A stretch of DNA of 64,000 bases, taken from the NCBI GenBank assembly GCA_022496185.1, contig WTXG01000048.1, positions 62,001 to 126,000 of the forward strand, written 5' to 3'. The DNA is from Multifurca ochricompacta (taxonomy: Eukaryota; Basidiomycota; Agaricomycetes; Russulales; Russulaceae). A program made the translations under genes and the position numbers. Below, one piece after another: positions 23,596 to 34,333 of the stretch (within the stretch, counting starts at the first letter, position 1; every line of letters begins with the position of its first letter). The notes beneath the pieces are model-generated. The model saw only the letters and a program-made list of their open reading frames with translations. It did no database searches and was not told the origin of the DNA.

Positions 23596-25455
23596 ATGAT
23601 TCTTTCAACGTCTCAGCCAACGAATACTCCCAGATTACCCACCGAAGTCATCGTCAAGATTTTGGCTTCGCTTGACATTCAAGAACTCTTGGCATGCTTT
23701 TCTGTGAGTGTCCCTCTCTTTCTCAATCCAGGTATTGCGTCGGTTTCTCTTTGCTAAGTTGACACTCGTAGACATCCCGTCGTCTACACGCCATCATCTC
23801 CAATTCAATGGCCCTTCAGTACCACATTCACCTTGCCGCGTCCGGTTTGCGCGATGGCCCGCCAAGTGAAGTCAGCACGGCGGAACGTATGGCAGCTTTA
23901 CAGGCTTACAACAAAGCCTGGCGGGAACTATCATGGTCGTCCTACGACACGATTGATATCCCTTCATCTGGCATGCCCGGATTCTCGGACGGCCTCATTG
24001 TGTCTTTCTCTGACGACAAGAAATCTCTTACGGTGCACCAGCTTCCCTCGAAGCTGCGCAGGCTTGACGGCCGCGACTGGACGCTTTCGTTTGACTTTTC
24101 CATCGCCCTATTTGCCATGGACGCCTCTCAGGATTTGCTAGCCCTCGTTCCTGCCTATTCCACGCCAGGTCCTTCACAATGGTACGTGTCGGCCTCACTT
24201 CCTTTCCCCCCCCTTCTTAGCCCAAAGACTAACTTGCGCTAAATTAAATATCGTAGGTGCGAGCCGCGGATCCTGCTCCGCACTCTTTCGAATGGCCAAC
24301 CGCACCCGCTCGCTATGCCAAGTAGCGGCAGCGGCAGCAGGGCAGCGGCAATCGAATTGCAAGACAACGATGATAATGGCAATCTACAAGCAGGTATGGA
24401 ATACGATATGACGAACATACACGGGGATTACTTTGGTACGGTTGTTCATGGGGGCCCACTAGATTACCTGTCGATTTGGAACTGGAAGACCGGTCGTCAA
24501 GAGTGGAGTATGCCCTTAGACAAAGGCATCAGCCAATGGTGCTTCCTCGACGACTCGCACGTCGTCTTTCCCAAGAATATCTCCACCATGCGGCACGCTA
24601 GACACAGGCGTCTGCACGTTTGTCGTTTTCGAAACGCTTCCAACTCCGGCAGCCGCAACGAACGCGTCTTTGCGCTCCCAGACTCTCGCTGGTCCTCTAT
24701 GGGCGCACGATTGCTCTCCCAACCCAAATCCCCATCCCGCGCTAATGCACCGAACAACACCGACGCATACTTATCGAGCGTGCTTTTCCACCCTAGCGCT
24801 GAGGACAGTCTGCTGACCGTCGAGCTATGGGCCTATGAGAACGGGTTTGGCTGGGAAGTCTCAGACTTGCACATCCCCACACGCGTCCTCCTATCCCCAC
24901 CAAAACCAGATGGAGAAAATGGCTCGAGCGGTGTGCTCGTTCCCTGGGAAGTGTGGAGTCCCGCCATCACACAGTCCCGCCCACTAGACCATCCGCGCGA
25001 CATGGCGCCTCTCGGACCGGTCTCACATGGTTTGCGTAGGATCGCGTGGGATTGTGGGATGCAGTCGCGTAACAGGAACACTCCTGGTCGTCGCTCGCGA
25101 GCGGTGGCAACACGACGTAAAACGATCTCGGTGTACGATCTCCATATGGGCCGCGTCCACCAGGCGGTTCGATGTAGTGGAGCGCAGGCTCAGGCACAGG
25201 AGTTGCAATCTCTGTCTCAGACGCAGTTCACGTTTCAGCACGGTCTCTGTTCTGGGGCTTACCTCCCGCGAGAGATCCAGGATGCCGACCCGGTAGGGCT
25301 CAAGTTTGCTATGTGCGGTGATGCGTTAGTCGTTCTTGAGGTACGTCGGCGTTTCTTTTTTTTTTTATGGCGGTCTTGATTCCTTACTGGTCTTCTTCTA
25401 TGAAATGCAGCTATCGGGTGACGAGACGAACAGGTTACACGTGCTCACATTCTAA
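23596..25455 (+). CDS. F-box protein with a WD/beta-propeller-like body
   Basis: F-box proteins recruit substrates to SCF ubiquitin ligases through Skp1. Exons: 23596-23703, 23772-24181, 24257-25340, 25411-25455; 548 residues, phases consistent. The F-box is at residues about 13-50 (LPTEVIVKILASLDIQELLA, CFSTSRRLHAIIS), split by intron 1. The remainder has regularly spaced strand-like motifs (WCEPRILLRTLSNG, GPLDYLSIWNWKTGRQEW, WCFLDDSHVVFP), as in basidiomycete F-box proteins with degenerate WD-like repeats. The C-terminus (FAMCGDALVVLELSGDETNR) joins exons 3 and 4 neatly. It sits at the left edge of the repeat-rich accessory island; the substrate is unknown. Confidence 0.82.
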
Positions 25456-26660
25456 GTGCCAACACACACCCAAGGGTCAACCCACAGAATCGCAACGTAC
25501 AATTGAGAAAGATTTTCATTTATGGCGACAGTCGACTGGGCCTTTCTTGAACCGGCGCTGGAGTTCTCCTTGGGCGACAACACACAGACGCACGACGACG
25601 CTAACGCTACGATGCTCGTGTGTGCACCAGGAGGCGAAGGTTCGGTCATGATCAGCACTATGTGCACAATGACCCTGCCTTTATCAACCAGCAGAGATAG
25701 AATCCTAGGTTGTGAAGGTACATTATCGAGAAGGAAAGGAAGCGCATATTCAGGAGAGGGCAGAGGTTGCGTCACAGATGAATACCTACCTTCCTACATT
25801 ACATCTTACTTCATCGAAATTACTTTTATTTTTTTATTTTTTTGCATTAGGCCTGCTTGAGCTCGCAAACTAGGCACGTGATGCGCAGTTTCCCTTGGAG
25901 TGGAGGTGGATTACCTACCGTGCGCGATAGTATAGCAGTTTAACCAGGTCGGGGTCGAGTTTACGGCGAACGTGAATAAGTAAGCACAACGTGGCGATCG
26001 CAGAAACTTCAAAAATGAGGGGCTCCAGATTCTCGGCCCCGGGTCGGCAAGCACGTCCTTAGGCGTTAGTTACACGGGTACATCAGGAAAATGACATATT
26101 GCTAGATTGACTAGTGCTAGCCATTCTAGCCCTTCTAGCACTTTAAATTCAAAAGTAGCTCTAGCGAACGTGTCTTCACACCTAGATCTAGTTTTTTCAA
26201 TCCAGAGCTAGTTCTATTCCTTTTCTGGATTCACTTTTATTTTTTTCTTACTCCGATTTTCACATTAAAAAAACAAATCTATTATAATATCTATACTAAT
26301 ACACTGAACTGGCCTATCACGTACACAATTTTAAACTAAATGGGCCATATACATCACGTGATTCGTCAAAGTGCTGGACGAATTGCATTCACTGGGTTAC
26401 CCTTGGCAATCACAGACCCCTGTTATTCCATTGTGACTCCTATTACTGTCATTTCTCTGCCATTTTCGCAGATGATATAGGACTCCTATTGTAGCATAAA
26501 TTGTATAAAAGCCTCTAAGTTCACTAATAGTATTGAATTGCCTCCACTTCTAAAATCCTCTTGTACGTTCCCGCTCGTCTTCTTTTGCATCTATAATCTT
26601 ATCAAGACGTTACCGTTTGGAACGGCTGGGAGGTCACACGTCACTTCCCGTGCGACCACA
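25456..26660. other. Intergenic, AT-rich, with scattered CTAG-rich short repeats
   Basis: About 1.2 kb. 26090-26230 is dense in CTAG/TCTAGC words (GACTAGTGCTAGCC, TTCTAGCACT, AGCTCTAGCG, AGAGCTAGTTC), possibly a decayed short inverted-repeat element. 25522-25860 is open but has no recognisable features. Confidence 0.4.
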
Positions 26661-29189
26661 ATGTCTACCACTCTCCAACTAAAATGTCTCATAGAAGGCG
26701 AAGCTATCGTCTTTCCAGTTACCGCGGTACGCAATAAAAAGCCTGAGGTTTTCAACTTGAAGGAATTCATACAAAGCAAGCGAGCACTGGATCGTTTAAA
26801 GGATGTTGGTCCTCACACCCTAGAATTGTGGAAGGTGAGCGCCATCGACGAGCCGCTATGTGAAATGACATTTGCTTTTCTCAGCCCAAGGACTCCAACC
26901 CCATCGCTGCTGAGCCAGACGACACTCTCATTGAACGTATCCAGCTCCTGGGACATGATCTTTCAGAATTTGCAGACAAATTAGACCCCTCGAGCACCGT
27001 TTTCAGTATCTTTCCAACACAACCTCCCAGGGAATACATCCACATAATTGTAAAGGTCCCGCGTACCAGTGAGTAAGAGTGGATCTTGCAGCTGAGCGTC
27101 GCTGACAAGATTCTGCCCTTAAAATCTTTTCCCTTTATCAACTCCACAATTTGCCATGCTGATTCTTGTTTCGCGATCTCATCAGCCACAATCAGTCCAA
27201 GTGCGCCTAACGAATCTAACGCCAGCTCTGTTTCATCTATTTCTGGTAAGCAGGAGAGTAAATCTCCATGACTGAGCATTCCTGATGACGAAACTGTCTC
27301 GTTCGTTGCCCTTTTGTTTTCACCACCTTGTCATGGTTTCACGTGGCACCACTCATCTGCCCCCATCTCCGATCATGCATTCCATGGCTTAGAACCAGGT
27401 ATATGACATTTGTCTTGAGCCCGGGTGCGTCATGGTGCTGATGTTGTTTTACAGATAGTTGTTTTCTCGCCATCCACCAGAGTTTTTGGCAGCTTGGGGA
27501 GGATATATTTGTCAGGCGCCGTGTCCAGATCCCCGACTCATTGTCATCAGAACTGAACAATAATTCGGAGACGCTGGAGTTGGTAGTTGTCGATCTCCCA
27601 GAAGGTTCACAAAATGCATTCACTATCGAGGTCCCAAAACTCCTTGTTGTTCCAATTTATGAGACTTTCTGGGATATTCTGAGATATGAAGATCAGTGTT
27701 GGCAAGCTCTTCTGCAACCACCGAGGTTTTCCCATCCATGCCATGCGACGATTGTCACAGGCCAACCTGGCGTCGGTCAGTGCGCGATTGGATATATATT
27801 CTATAATTTTGACTTCATGGATTTGATACACCAGGAAAATCAGTCTTTCTGATATATGTACTTCTTCGTCGACTGGTAAATGGTATGACCACCATTTACT
27901 GCGACAGTGGTGAATACGTTCACATATTCGACCACACGGGAGTCAGAAGGTTGACGTTGTCCGACGGATCCCGCATTCCGGAGCTAGATAACAATTCGGA
28001 ATGTTGTGCATTGATTAATCTCAGAGATATGCTCAAATTAGTGCCTCAAGTGTTTTACCCGCGAATTCGTAAGGGCAGGGTCGTTGTGGCTACCAGACCG
28101 AGCAAGGAACATTGGTCCACCTTTTCTGATGAGCACCCGGCAAGGATCTGCTGTATGCCCACATGGAAATGGGGGCCTTTATACTTCGCAAGGTGAGTGA
28201 AAGTAACCACATATTTGTCACTTATAGTCAAGATTCATTTCAGCTTACTTTACGCCTGCAAAGACTTGAACACGTTTGATCTGGATCACTGCGAAGCGCT
28301 CCGCAGCGCTTATTCCGTCTTCCGTGGAATCCCACGATCCTGCTTCTGGTCCCTCGATCCCGTTGTTTTGAAGATCCAGAAGGCGGAAATCAAGAATGCC
28401 CTGGACAGCATGTTTTTGGACGACTTCACCCACGCAATCACGGGACAATCAGCTTTCAATCCAAACACAAGTTACCGTCTAGTTAGAGTGGAGCCCGTTG
28501 ATACTGAGTGGCTCACGACACGCACGGAAATAAAGAGCAACTATGTTGCCGAACTCATATTTGAACGCCTTCGTATACTTACGAAGGCACGGTTCTCGAA
28601 CAAACTGATGGAGTATCTCGCTAATCCTGATGCTCACGGCCCAGCCGGCATTCTGTTCGAACAAGCCGCGCATTATTCGATTCGTAAGGGCCTGACATTA
28701 ACTATGACACCCCTGCCCTCTGGAACGACACTGGATGTTTTGATTCCTAGCATTCCTGCTGATAAGAACGAGATAAGCCGTTTTTATTCCTTATCACTTC
28801 AAACTCGGTCAGGATCCAGAAATGTACATCCAGATTACATTAACCTTTATATGACCCCCAAATCGAAGATTGAGGCGTCACTCGATTCACTTTTTATTTC
28901 CTCAACATATGTCACATACTTATTCCAGGTGACAGTGTCCCGCTGTCATCCTATCAGTTTTCATGGGCTCAATACGGTTTTCAACAAACTTCCAGCAAGA
29001 GCACGGAAAGAAGTACGCTTCGTGTTTATCATACCGGCTAAAGGCCCGTCAGGAGAGGACTACGAAGGGATTCAGACGGTTCAAAATATTGAGGCCGCTC
29101 GGAATGCAGACGCAGATACAGTCAAAAGGTTTAAACAACTTCCACAGTATGTATGCCGACTGGACATGAACAAGATAGGATGGGTTTAG
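26661..29189 (+). CDS. CRN-type protein: ubiquitin-like header, P-loop NTPase and C-terminal REase-like nuclease domain
   Basis: CRN/Crinkler-like proteins pair a small ubiquitin-like header with NTPase and restriction-endonuclease-fold domains; in fungi they are proposed conflict or effector proteins. Clear exons: 26661-26834, 26885-27068, 27455-27775, 27835-28192, 28244-29189. The header reads LQLKCLIEGEAIVFPV and LKDVGPHTLELWKV and closes with YIHIIVKVP. The P-loop TGQPGVGKSVFLIYVLLRRL is interrupted by an intron after GVG. Further on come RGRVVVA-type strand and GIPRSCFWSL motifs. The REase-like part has GPAGILFEQAAHY (acidic motif), TTLDVLIPSIPAD and YLFQVTVSRCHPISFHGL (fQ-x-T...HP motif). 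The region 27069-27454 between header and NTPase is unresolved. Two open patches (27186-27250 Ser-rich and about 27283-27393) may be small exons, but I could not phase them, so decay is possible. Confidence 0.8.
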
Positions 29190-29258
29190 TTTGGCTGTTC
29201 AATTCTTGTTTCATTTGTGTATGCCTAGTTCTTTCAAGATTATTACCCATGTCATGAT

Positions 29259-30718
29259 TAGTGTTGTGACGGCCCCGGCTCGGCCTGAAACCGCGGCTTA
29301 GGCTCGGCTTTTGGCGGCTCAGGCTTTAAACTCAAGCCTGGGCCGTAGCGACGGCTCCCGGCCGGCTTATGGGCCCAAGCCGCGGCTTTACAGCGTCAAA
29401 TCGGGTTTTAGCTGCATTTTCTGAAGGACTTGTAGTTTACATTATATCAACCCCTGGCCACTGCTTTGGCCTTCTGCCATATTATGTCTCCTATTTAACT
29501 CCTGTAACATAAATTGTCTTAGTTTAGCTTATATTAATAACAGCGTTTGTAACAGGTGCTTCTATCCCACGCTTGCTATGTAGATAAGATAAGATGTTGA
29601 GATCATGGTGAAACTAAGAGTGAAAATCCAGCAAGAATAGACCTATATTGAACAATTGCTAAGAGCTTACAGCCCCAAGAGGACAATATGGGGTCTGCAG
29701 CATGCTACAGGGCATCTTTAAATAAGTTCTAGTACTATTCTATGAAATACCAAAGCCGATCGAGCATGCGATGTAAATCTAATTAGTTATCAGTGGCTTA
29801 CTCTTCTAAGTACCCTGACACATCTTATTTACTAACGCGCGATCGTTTCTGCCAGTCTGGCATTATCTAAAATACATACCAGACTACTTTAGACTACTCT
29901 ATAATCAGATTATCAATTAATATTACTCAAACAATGGCCGTGTGTATCTATAATTTCGTTTGCTGCATAAAAAATGCGCATTCAGGACAGCGTTGAATTT
30001 GTTGAACCAGAATACTGGTACAGAGATAATCCGACATAATTGTGATCGTGTTTAGATAAAACAATTGATGAGATAAAAATGCATCTCACATTAATTAAGA
30101 TACTGAGTATATACATCTCAGATCGATCATGTGATTAGATCACTTTCATTAACAAGCACACATCCGTTTACTTTAATTTAGTAGCTGATATAGTACATCT
30201 AAATTATATATAAAGCCACTAAATCTGCTATAGATAAAGCGGTTGCTATCGCGTTATCGCAAGCACCTAAGTCTCTAAGTTAACAAAGTATCTAAAATAT
30301 AAGTCTGCACCATGCCCTTTTCTTCAGAATTCCTATTTAGATGTACTATATCAGCTACTAAGTTAAAGTAAATGAACGCGTTATCTCGTAATGTGATTTA
30401 ATCACATGATCGACCTGAGATGTATATACTCAGTATCTTGATTAATGTGAGACGCGTTTTTATCTCATCAATTGTTTTATCTAAACGCGATCACAATTAT
30501 GTCGGACTATCTCTGTACTGGTATTCTGGTTCAACAGTTCGCAAAAATCCGGATAGAAAGCGTGACTCAGCCACCAAAAGCCGCGGCTTCAGGCTTTCCA
30601 AACCTTAAGCCTGAGCCGTGGGCCGCTGGAAGCCGTTTTCACGGCCTATGTCGGCCCGGCTTTTTCCGGCTCAGAAACGGCCGGCTTACGGCTTTGAGCC
30701 GAGCCGTGCACACCACTA
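29259..30718. mobile_element. Non-autonomous hAT-like DNA transposon with GC-rich ends and internal fold-back
   Basis: The left end TAGTGTTGTGACGGCCCCGG and the reverse complement of the right end, TAGTGGTGTGCACGGCTCGG, are alike, giving terminal inverted repeats of roughly 20-25 bp followed by related GGCTCGGCTT-type motifs for about 140 bp. The flanking 8-mers are GTCATGAT (left, 29251-29258) and GACATGAC (right, 30719-30726), equal at 6 of 8 positions. This fits a decayed 8-bp hAT target-site duplication. No transposase frame lies inside, so the 1,460-bp element is non-autonomous. It contains a large inverted repeat (separate entry) and starts 70 bp after the CRN stop codon. hAT assignment rests on TIR style and TSD length. 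Confidence 0.65.
30001..30535. repeat. Long inverted repeat (fold-back), arms 30001-30205 and 30335-30535
   Basis: Two arms of about 200 bp are near-perfect reverse complements around a 130-bp AT-rich spacer. For example, GTTGAACCAGAATACTGGTA at 30001 pairs with the segment ending at 30535, and TAGCTGATATAGTACATC (30182-30199) pairs with 30341-30358. A transcript through it would form a strong hairpin. The whole right half of the hAT-like element looks like one long arm (30335-30718). The left half appears split by about 600 bp of other sequence (29420-29990), so an insertion into the left arm is likely. Confidence 0.8.
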
Positions 30719-30741
30719 GACATGACATGATGTTCAAGCTG

Positions 30742-31409
30742 CCACCAACCTGACGTTTATGTGGGTCCCTGGTGGTAAGTACTACCGAGCCATCACAGTC
30801 TCCACTAAAGCTGCAGAACGCGCGGCCGCGCACACTCCGCTGGGCTTCCTCGAGGAGAAGCCCTCCCCTCTCCAATGGCGGGCCCTGTCCCGCCTCCGCG
30901 CCTATGACAACTGGCGCGAGGAGTGGCTCCGCGCTCGTGCCGCAGCCGCCCCCACAGATGACAACCCATCAGGCTCTGACTTCAAGGCCTACTCCATTTC
31001 CATCTCCGGCCCACCGCGTGGTTCCAACCACCCTCTCTGGACCGCCGCTACCCGACGCCGCGAAGACCCCTTCGATCGCCACACCACCTCCACTGCCATG
31101 CGCCTAGCTACGGGCCACGCATTCATCTCAGAATACGCCGAACGATTTCACTCTCGGCGACCCGATTCTGAGCGCACCTGCCAGTGCGACAACCTCACCC
31201 CTGCTAGTTTCACTCACGTGCTACTAGAATGCCCCTTGTATGCCCAAGCGCGGGCAACATGGCAGCTCACCCCGTTCGATCTGGATGGCATCGCCCCAAT
31301 CGACTATTTTAATGACCGTGGTACGGTGGGGCACCTCTTGGAGTTCCTTCAGGAGACTGGCGCCTTCCGGCGGCCCATTTTCTCGCGGCGTCCCCGGGAG
31401 CCTGACTGA
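30742..31409 (+). pseudogene. C-terminal fragment of LINE ORF2 (end of RNase H and zinc-knuckle region)
   Basis: About 220 codons are open from the truncation point. Residues 5-11 (FMWVPG) match the terminal RNase H strand. The usual downstream GxxGNExAD helix motif is not present as such; the frame instead runs GGKYYRAITVSTKAAERAAA, so the RNase H end is altered. Further on are LGFLEEKPSPLQWRALSRLR, AMRLATGHAFISEYAERF and the CxC...HxxxxC knuckle (CQC...HVLLEC). There is no reverse transcriptase, so the copy cannot move by itself. Confidence 0.75.
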
Positions 31410-31660
31410 AGCGGATAGGCGTTGGACAAGGACTCAGTAAGTTTACTTTCTCTGTCGCTTGAACGGTCTCTGGTTTTCGGACGGCCACTCTATTTAGATT
31501 CTATTTACGGTTTTCCTTCTGGGTTTCCACTCATGACATTGTCGCTCCCTCCTCTGTCCGTAGTAGTAGTAGTCACATTGTACCCGGATGTGGCCGCGCG
31601 ATTGGGTGCCATCCCGCAAGCGCGTTATAAAATTGATTCAAAAAAAAAAAAAAAAAAAAA
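30742..31660 (+). mobile_element. 5'-truncated LINE retrotransposon (RNase H end and zinc knuckle) with poly(A) tail and perfect 15-bp target-site duplication
   Basis: The 15-mer ATGATGTTCAAGCTG lies directly before (30727-30741) and after (31661-31675) the element, whose plus-strand 3' end is a run of about 22 A (31640-31661). These are the marks of target-primed reverse transcription. The body opens inside the reading frame at TNLTFMWVPG, the last strand of a LINE RNase H domain, and continues to a stop at 31407-31409. A C-terminal zinc knuckle is visible (CQCDNLTPASFTHVLLECPL). About 230 bp of 3' UTR follow. Clade looks Tad/I-like by this architecture. The near-intact frame and perfect duplication suggest a recent insertion. 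Confidence 0.88.
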
Positions 31661-31675
31661 ATGATGTTCAAGCTG

Positions 31676-32603
31676 ATGCGCATTTAAAATTTACATTTTC
31701 TCTTAATCGATCTCACGTTGTTCCCATTCTCTTTCTCTCTTCTCCCATCTCCTTTCGTCTGTCACCCCCACTCGCCCCAACCAACTAACGGACCTACGCG
31801 TGGGCTCCAAATCTCACTGGAGCGGAATCTATCATCTTTGTTCAATGGTGGAATACGGTGTCAAGGTTTAATCTGGCTAGTGGCAAGTGTAGTGCGTGCT
31901 TGTGTCGGTGTCGTACAGTGTACAGCGCAGCAGCAAGTCGTGCAGCATGGCCGTGATCAAAGGGGACCAAGTCAATATCTTTGGTGTATGCGTGTTGACA
32001 CCATCCCACCTCCACCGTCCCGCATACCGCGTGTAGAAGAAAGTTCGGTGTTTTGTTCTGGTACGGATTGTTAACCCGTTACATTCATCGTGGCAGTAAG
32101 GCATGCGTTATTAGAAAAGGCTGTATCTTTTCGATCGCAATCGATTGTCCTTGCCTATATCCGTTCACATCTGATAGAGCTTTTTCTTTGCTTAGATACT
32201 TCCATGTCCGCTGCATTCCTGTTCGCGTTCGGGTCTAACTCACCTCTAAAACGTCTTGCCCACCTCAACTGCGACCTTCGATGCATGTAGGCGATTTAGA
32301 CAATCTGATTGCCGGCACACGGGAGGGAGACACGGTGTGTAATTCAAGACACTCATATATATATATGCATACACAGCATAAAAGCCAAACCAAGACAAAG
32401 GCAGAACAAATACTCATAACTGAGACAAAGCGAAAGCGAAAAGGAAGACCGTCCATGGCACCCGCACTGCAAACACATGTGTTATAGTAGGGCCGGCGAA
32501 TGTAGAGAAGGGGGGAAATTTAAAAAAAAGAAATGGAAAAGTATAGAAAGGTGTTAACACTAACTTCTAGTCCCTAGTCTTTCGCGATTCCAACCCGAGA
32601 GCT
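31676..32603. other. Duplicated non-coding flank (copy A)
   Basis: About 0.9 kb downstream of the zinc-finger gene, shared in diverged form with 38565-39556 (same CAGCAAGTCGTGCAGCATGG and TAACCCGTTACATTCATC words). No reading frame is conserved between the copies, which argues against coding function. Confidence 0.55.
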
Positions 32604-34333
32604 TTAGCTTGACTTAGCTCGGCTCTCTTGCTCCCTGCATCCCTTCTTTGACGACCCTGGAAACCGCTCCTTGATAATCATACCGAACGGCCTCCCCATC
32701 TCCTCCCCGGTCCTCAGGCAGTTCTCTAGTCGCGCTTTGAACGAGTCGTGGAGTCGTGTGGTCTCTTCGCGCTTGACCCTGGCCATGTTTGGCATCACTT
32801 TGACGCATTCAGTCGGCCTGTTCTTCTTGTGCCGCCTGAGAGAGTCGGATCGTGCGAAGAAGTCTCCGCAGTGGTCGCAGAATTGGATGTGTAGGGGGTG
32901 GGCCTCCATGGTGTCGCAGTGGCGCTTGAACTCCTCCCAGGTGGCGAACCCGGCGCGTGGGCACAGCCGACACTTGAGCTCTCTGATAGTTCGGCTGTCC
33001 TTATCCGCCTCTGTGGTTACCAGCAGCGCCCTGTGCCTGTCCTTCAATCGCTTCGGGATCAAGAAGGGATCCTCCACCGTCCGGTCCTGGTTGCCGTCCT
33101 CGTCCTCAACCTGCTCCTGCATCTCCTCTCTCTGCACTCTCCCCTCGACCCAGGGCAGCTTCCCCCACACAGCGGTCCCCGCCAACTCCTGTTGGACACT
33201 TGGCCCCGTCAGGAATTGGTGGTAAACTCCCTGCGTGTTCGAGGCCGCGAGCCTCTCCGCTCCGCGCCCCACCACCCTGGATTTATCGTTTATTGCTGAC
33301 GAGGTCCTGGTTGCAGGCTTGTGACGGGCCCTGCTTGTGGATCCTGCTGCTTCCAAGACCCCAAGGGCGGTTGTCCCGCCCTTGCCCCTCTTCTGGGGCC
33401 GCGATTCATAGCAATCGGCCTCTCGGTTGTCGTCGTTATCGGTACGCGGGTGTTTACCGCACCTAACTGGAAACCTGCGTGCCAGTTGTCAGCAAAGATG
33501 AACGCATGATTCCGGTAAGCTAATAGAGGACACTTACGACCGATTTCCCAAAGCCACACCATGACCTGGTGTGACTGGCTCCAAGACGCTCCCGTCGCTA
33601 GAGAGGTGGGAGGGAGAGGCTCTCGTAAACTCTCCTGGCTCCTTGAGCCAGGTCAGCTTGCCCTGGGATGAGCCTAGCAGCGCCGGGAAATCCGGCGCGG
33701 GAATCTGCGAGGTGTCAATGTGAGCTGGGAGTCTTTGAATCTGTGCCGTTCATACTCACATCGTATGTCGTCGCATCCGCGACGTTCGTAGCTGAGGGGA
33801 TGAACCCTCCCCTCCGCGCTTCGCTCTCTAACAGTGTGTCCGTGAGGGCTGTTTCGTACCCGGATGAACATGAAAGACGGAGAGCGAAGGTATCACGCTG
33901 AGACATACGTGTCGCTGACACAAGCCAAGGGGTCAAGTCCTGCGTGGTTGAAAGTGAGTAGACATTCGCGAGGCGATTGAAAAATGGGTTATGTGCTCAC
34001 CGGGTGTAGGGCGTCGAACTCGGCGGAGAATAGGGTGATGTCCCCGCTCTGTGAAGTGGGGGCTGGCGTGTCTGCTGTGTAGGTGTTGATGTCCACGCCA
34101 GTGCTGAGGCCCATTGCAGCCGTCGCGTCCCAAAGGATGTCCTGTGGTGCAGAAACGTGAATGACCTCTCATAGATCGAAGAAATATGCGCATACGGGAC
34201 CCTGGAGATATTCGCTGAAGCTGCTCCCCTCAGACCGGGGCGGGTTGGACCACTGGTCCCCTCCTTGCTCGAGTGAAAATTCTGGCCAGTACTCCGTGGC
34301 CAGAATGTCATCAATAGTGTGGATGTAATTCAT
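32604..34333 (-). CDS. C2H2 zinc-finger protein, five exons (copy A, intact)
   Basis: Probable nucleic-acid-binding protein. Exons: 34333-34196, 34141-34001, 33939-33760, 33704-33538, 33474-32604; 498 residues with all phases consistent. The N-terminus begins MNYIHTIDDILATEYWPEFS. Near residue 165 is a conserved stretch QGKLTWLKEPGEFTRAS, and around 210 a region that includes CGKHPRTDNDDNREADCYES. Two fingers lie near residues 370-430: LKCRLCPRAGFATWEEFKRH (C-x2-C...H with CDTMEAH) and FCDHCGDFFARSDSLRRHKK. After NRPTEC comes a basic tail with RLENCLRTGEEMGRPFGM. The frame through exon 5 is confirmed by the diverged copy B, where codon third positions differ. Function unknown; a transcription factor is plausible. 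I do not recognise the N-terminal 300 residues. Confidence 0.82.

Noticed and set aside
25522..25860. Open frame after the F-box gene
   Set aside because: Starts after the F-box stop codon in another frame, without domain features; likely 3' UTR.
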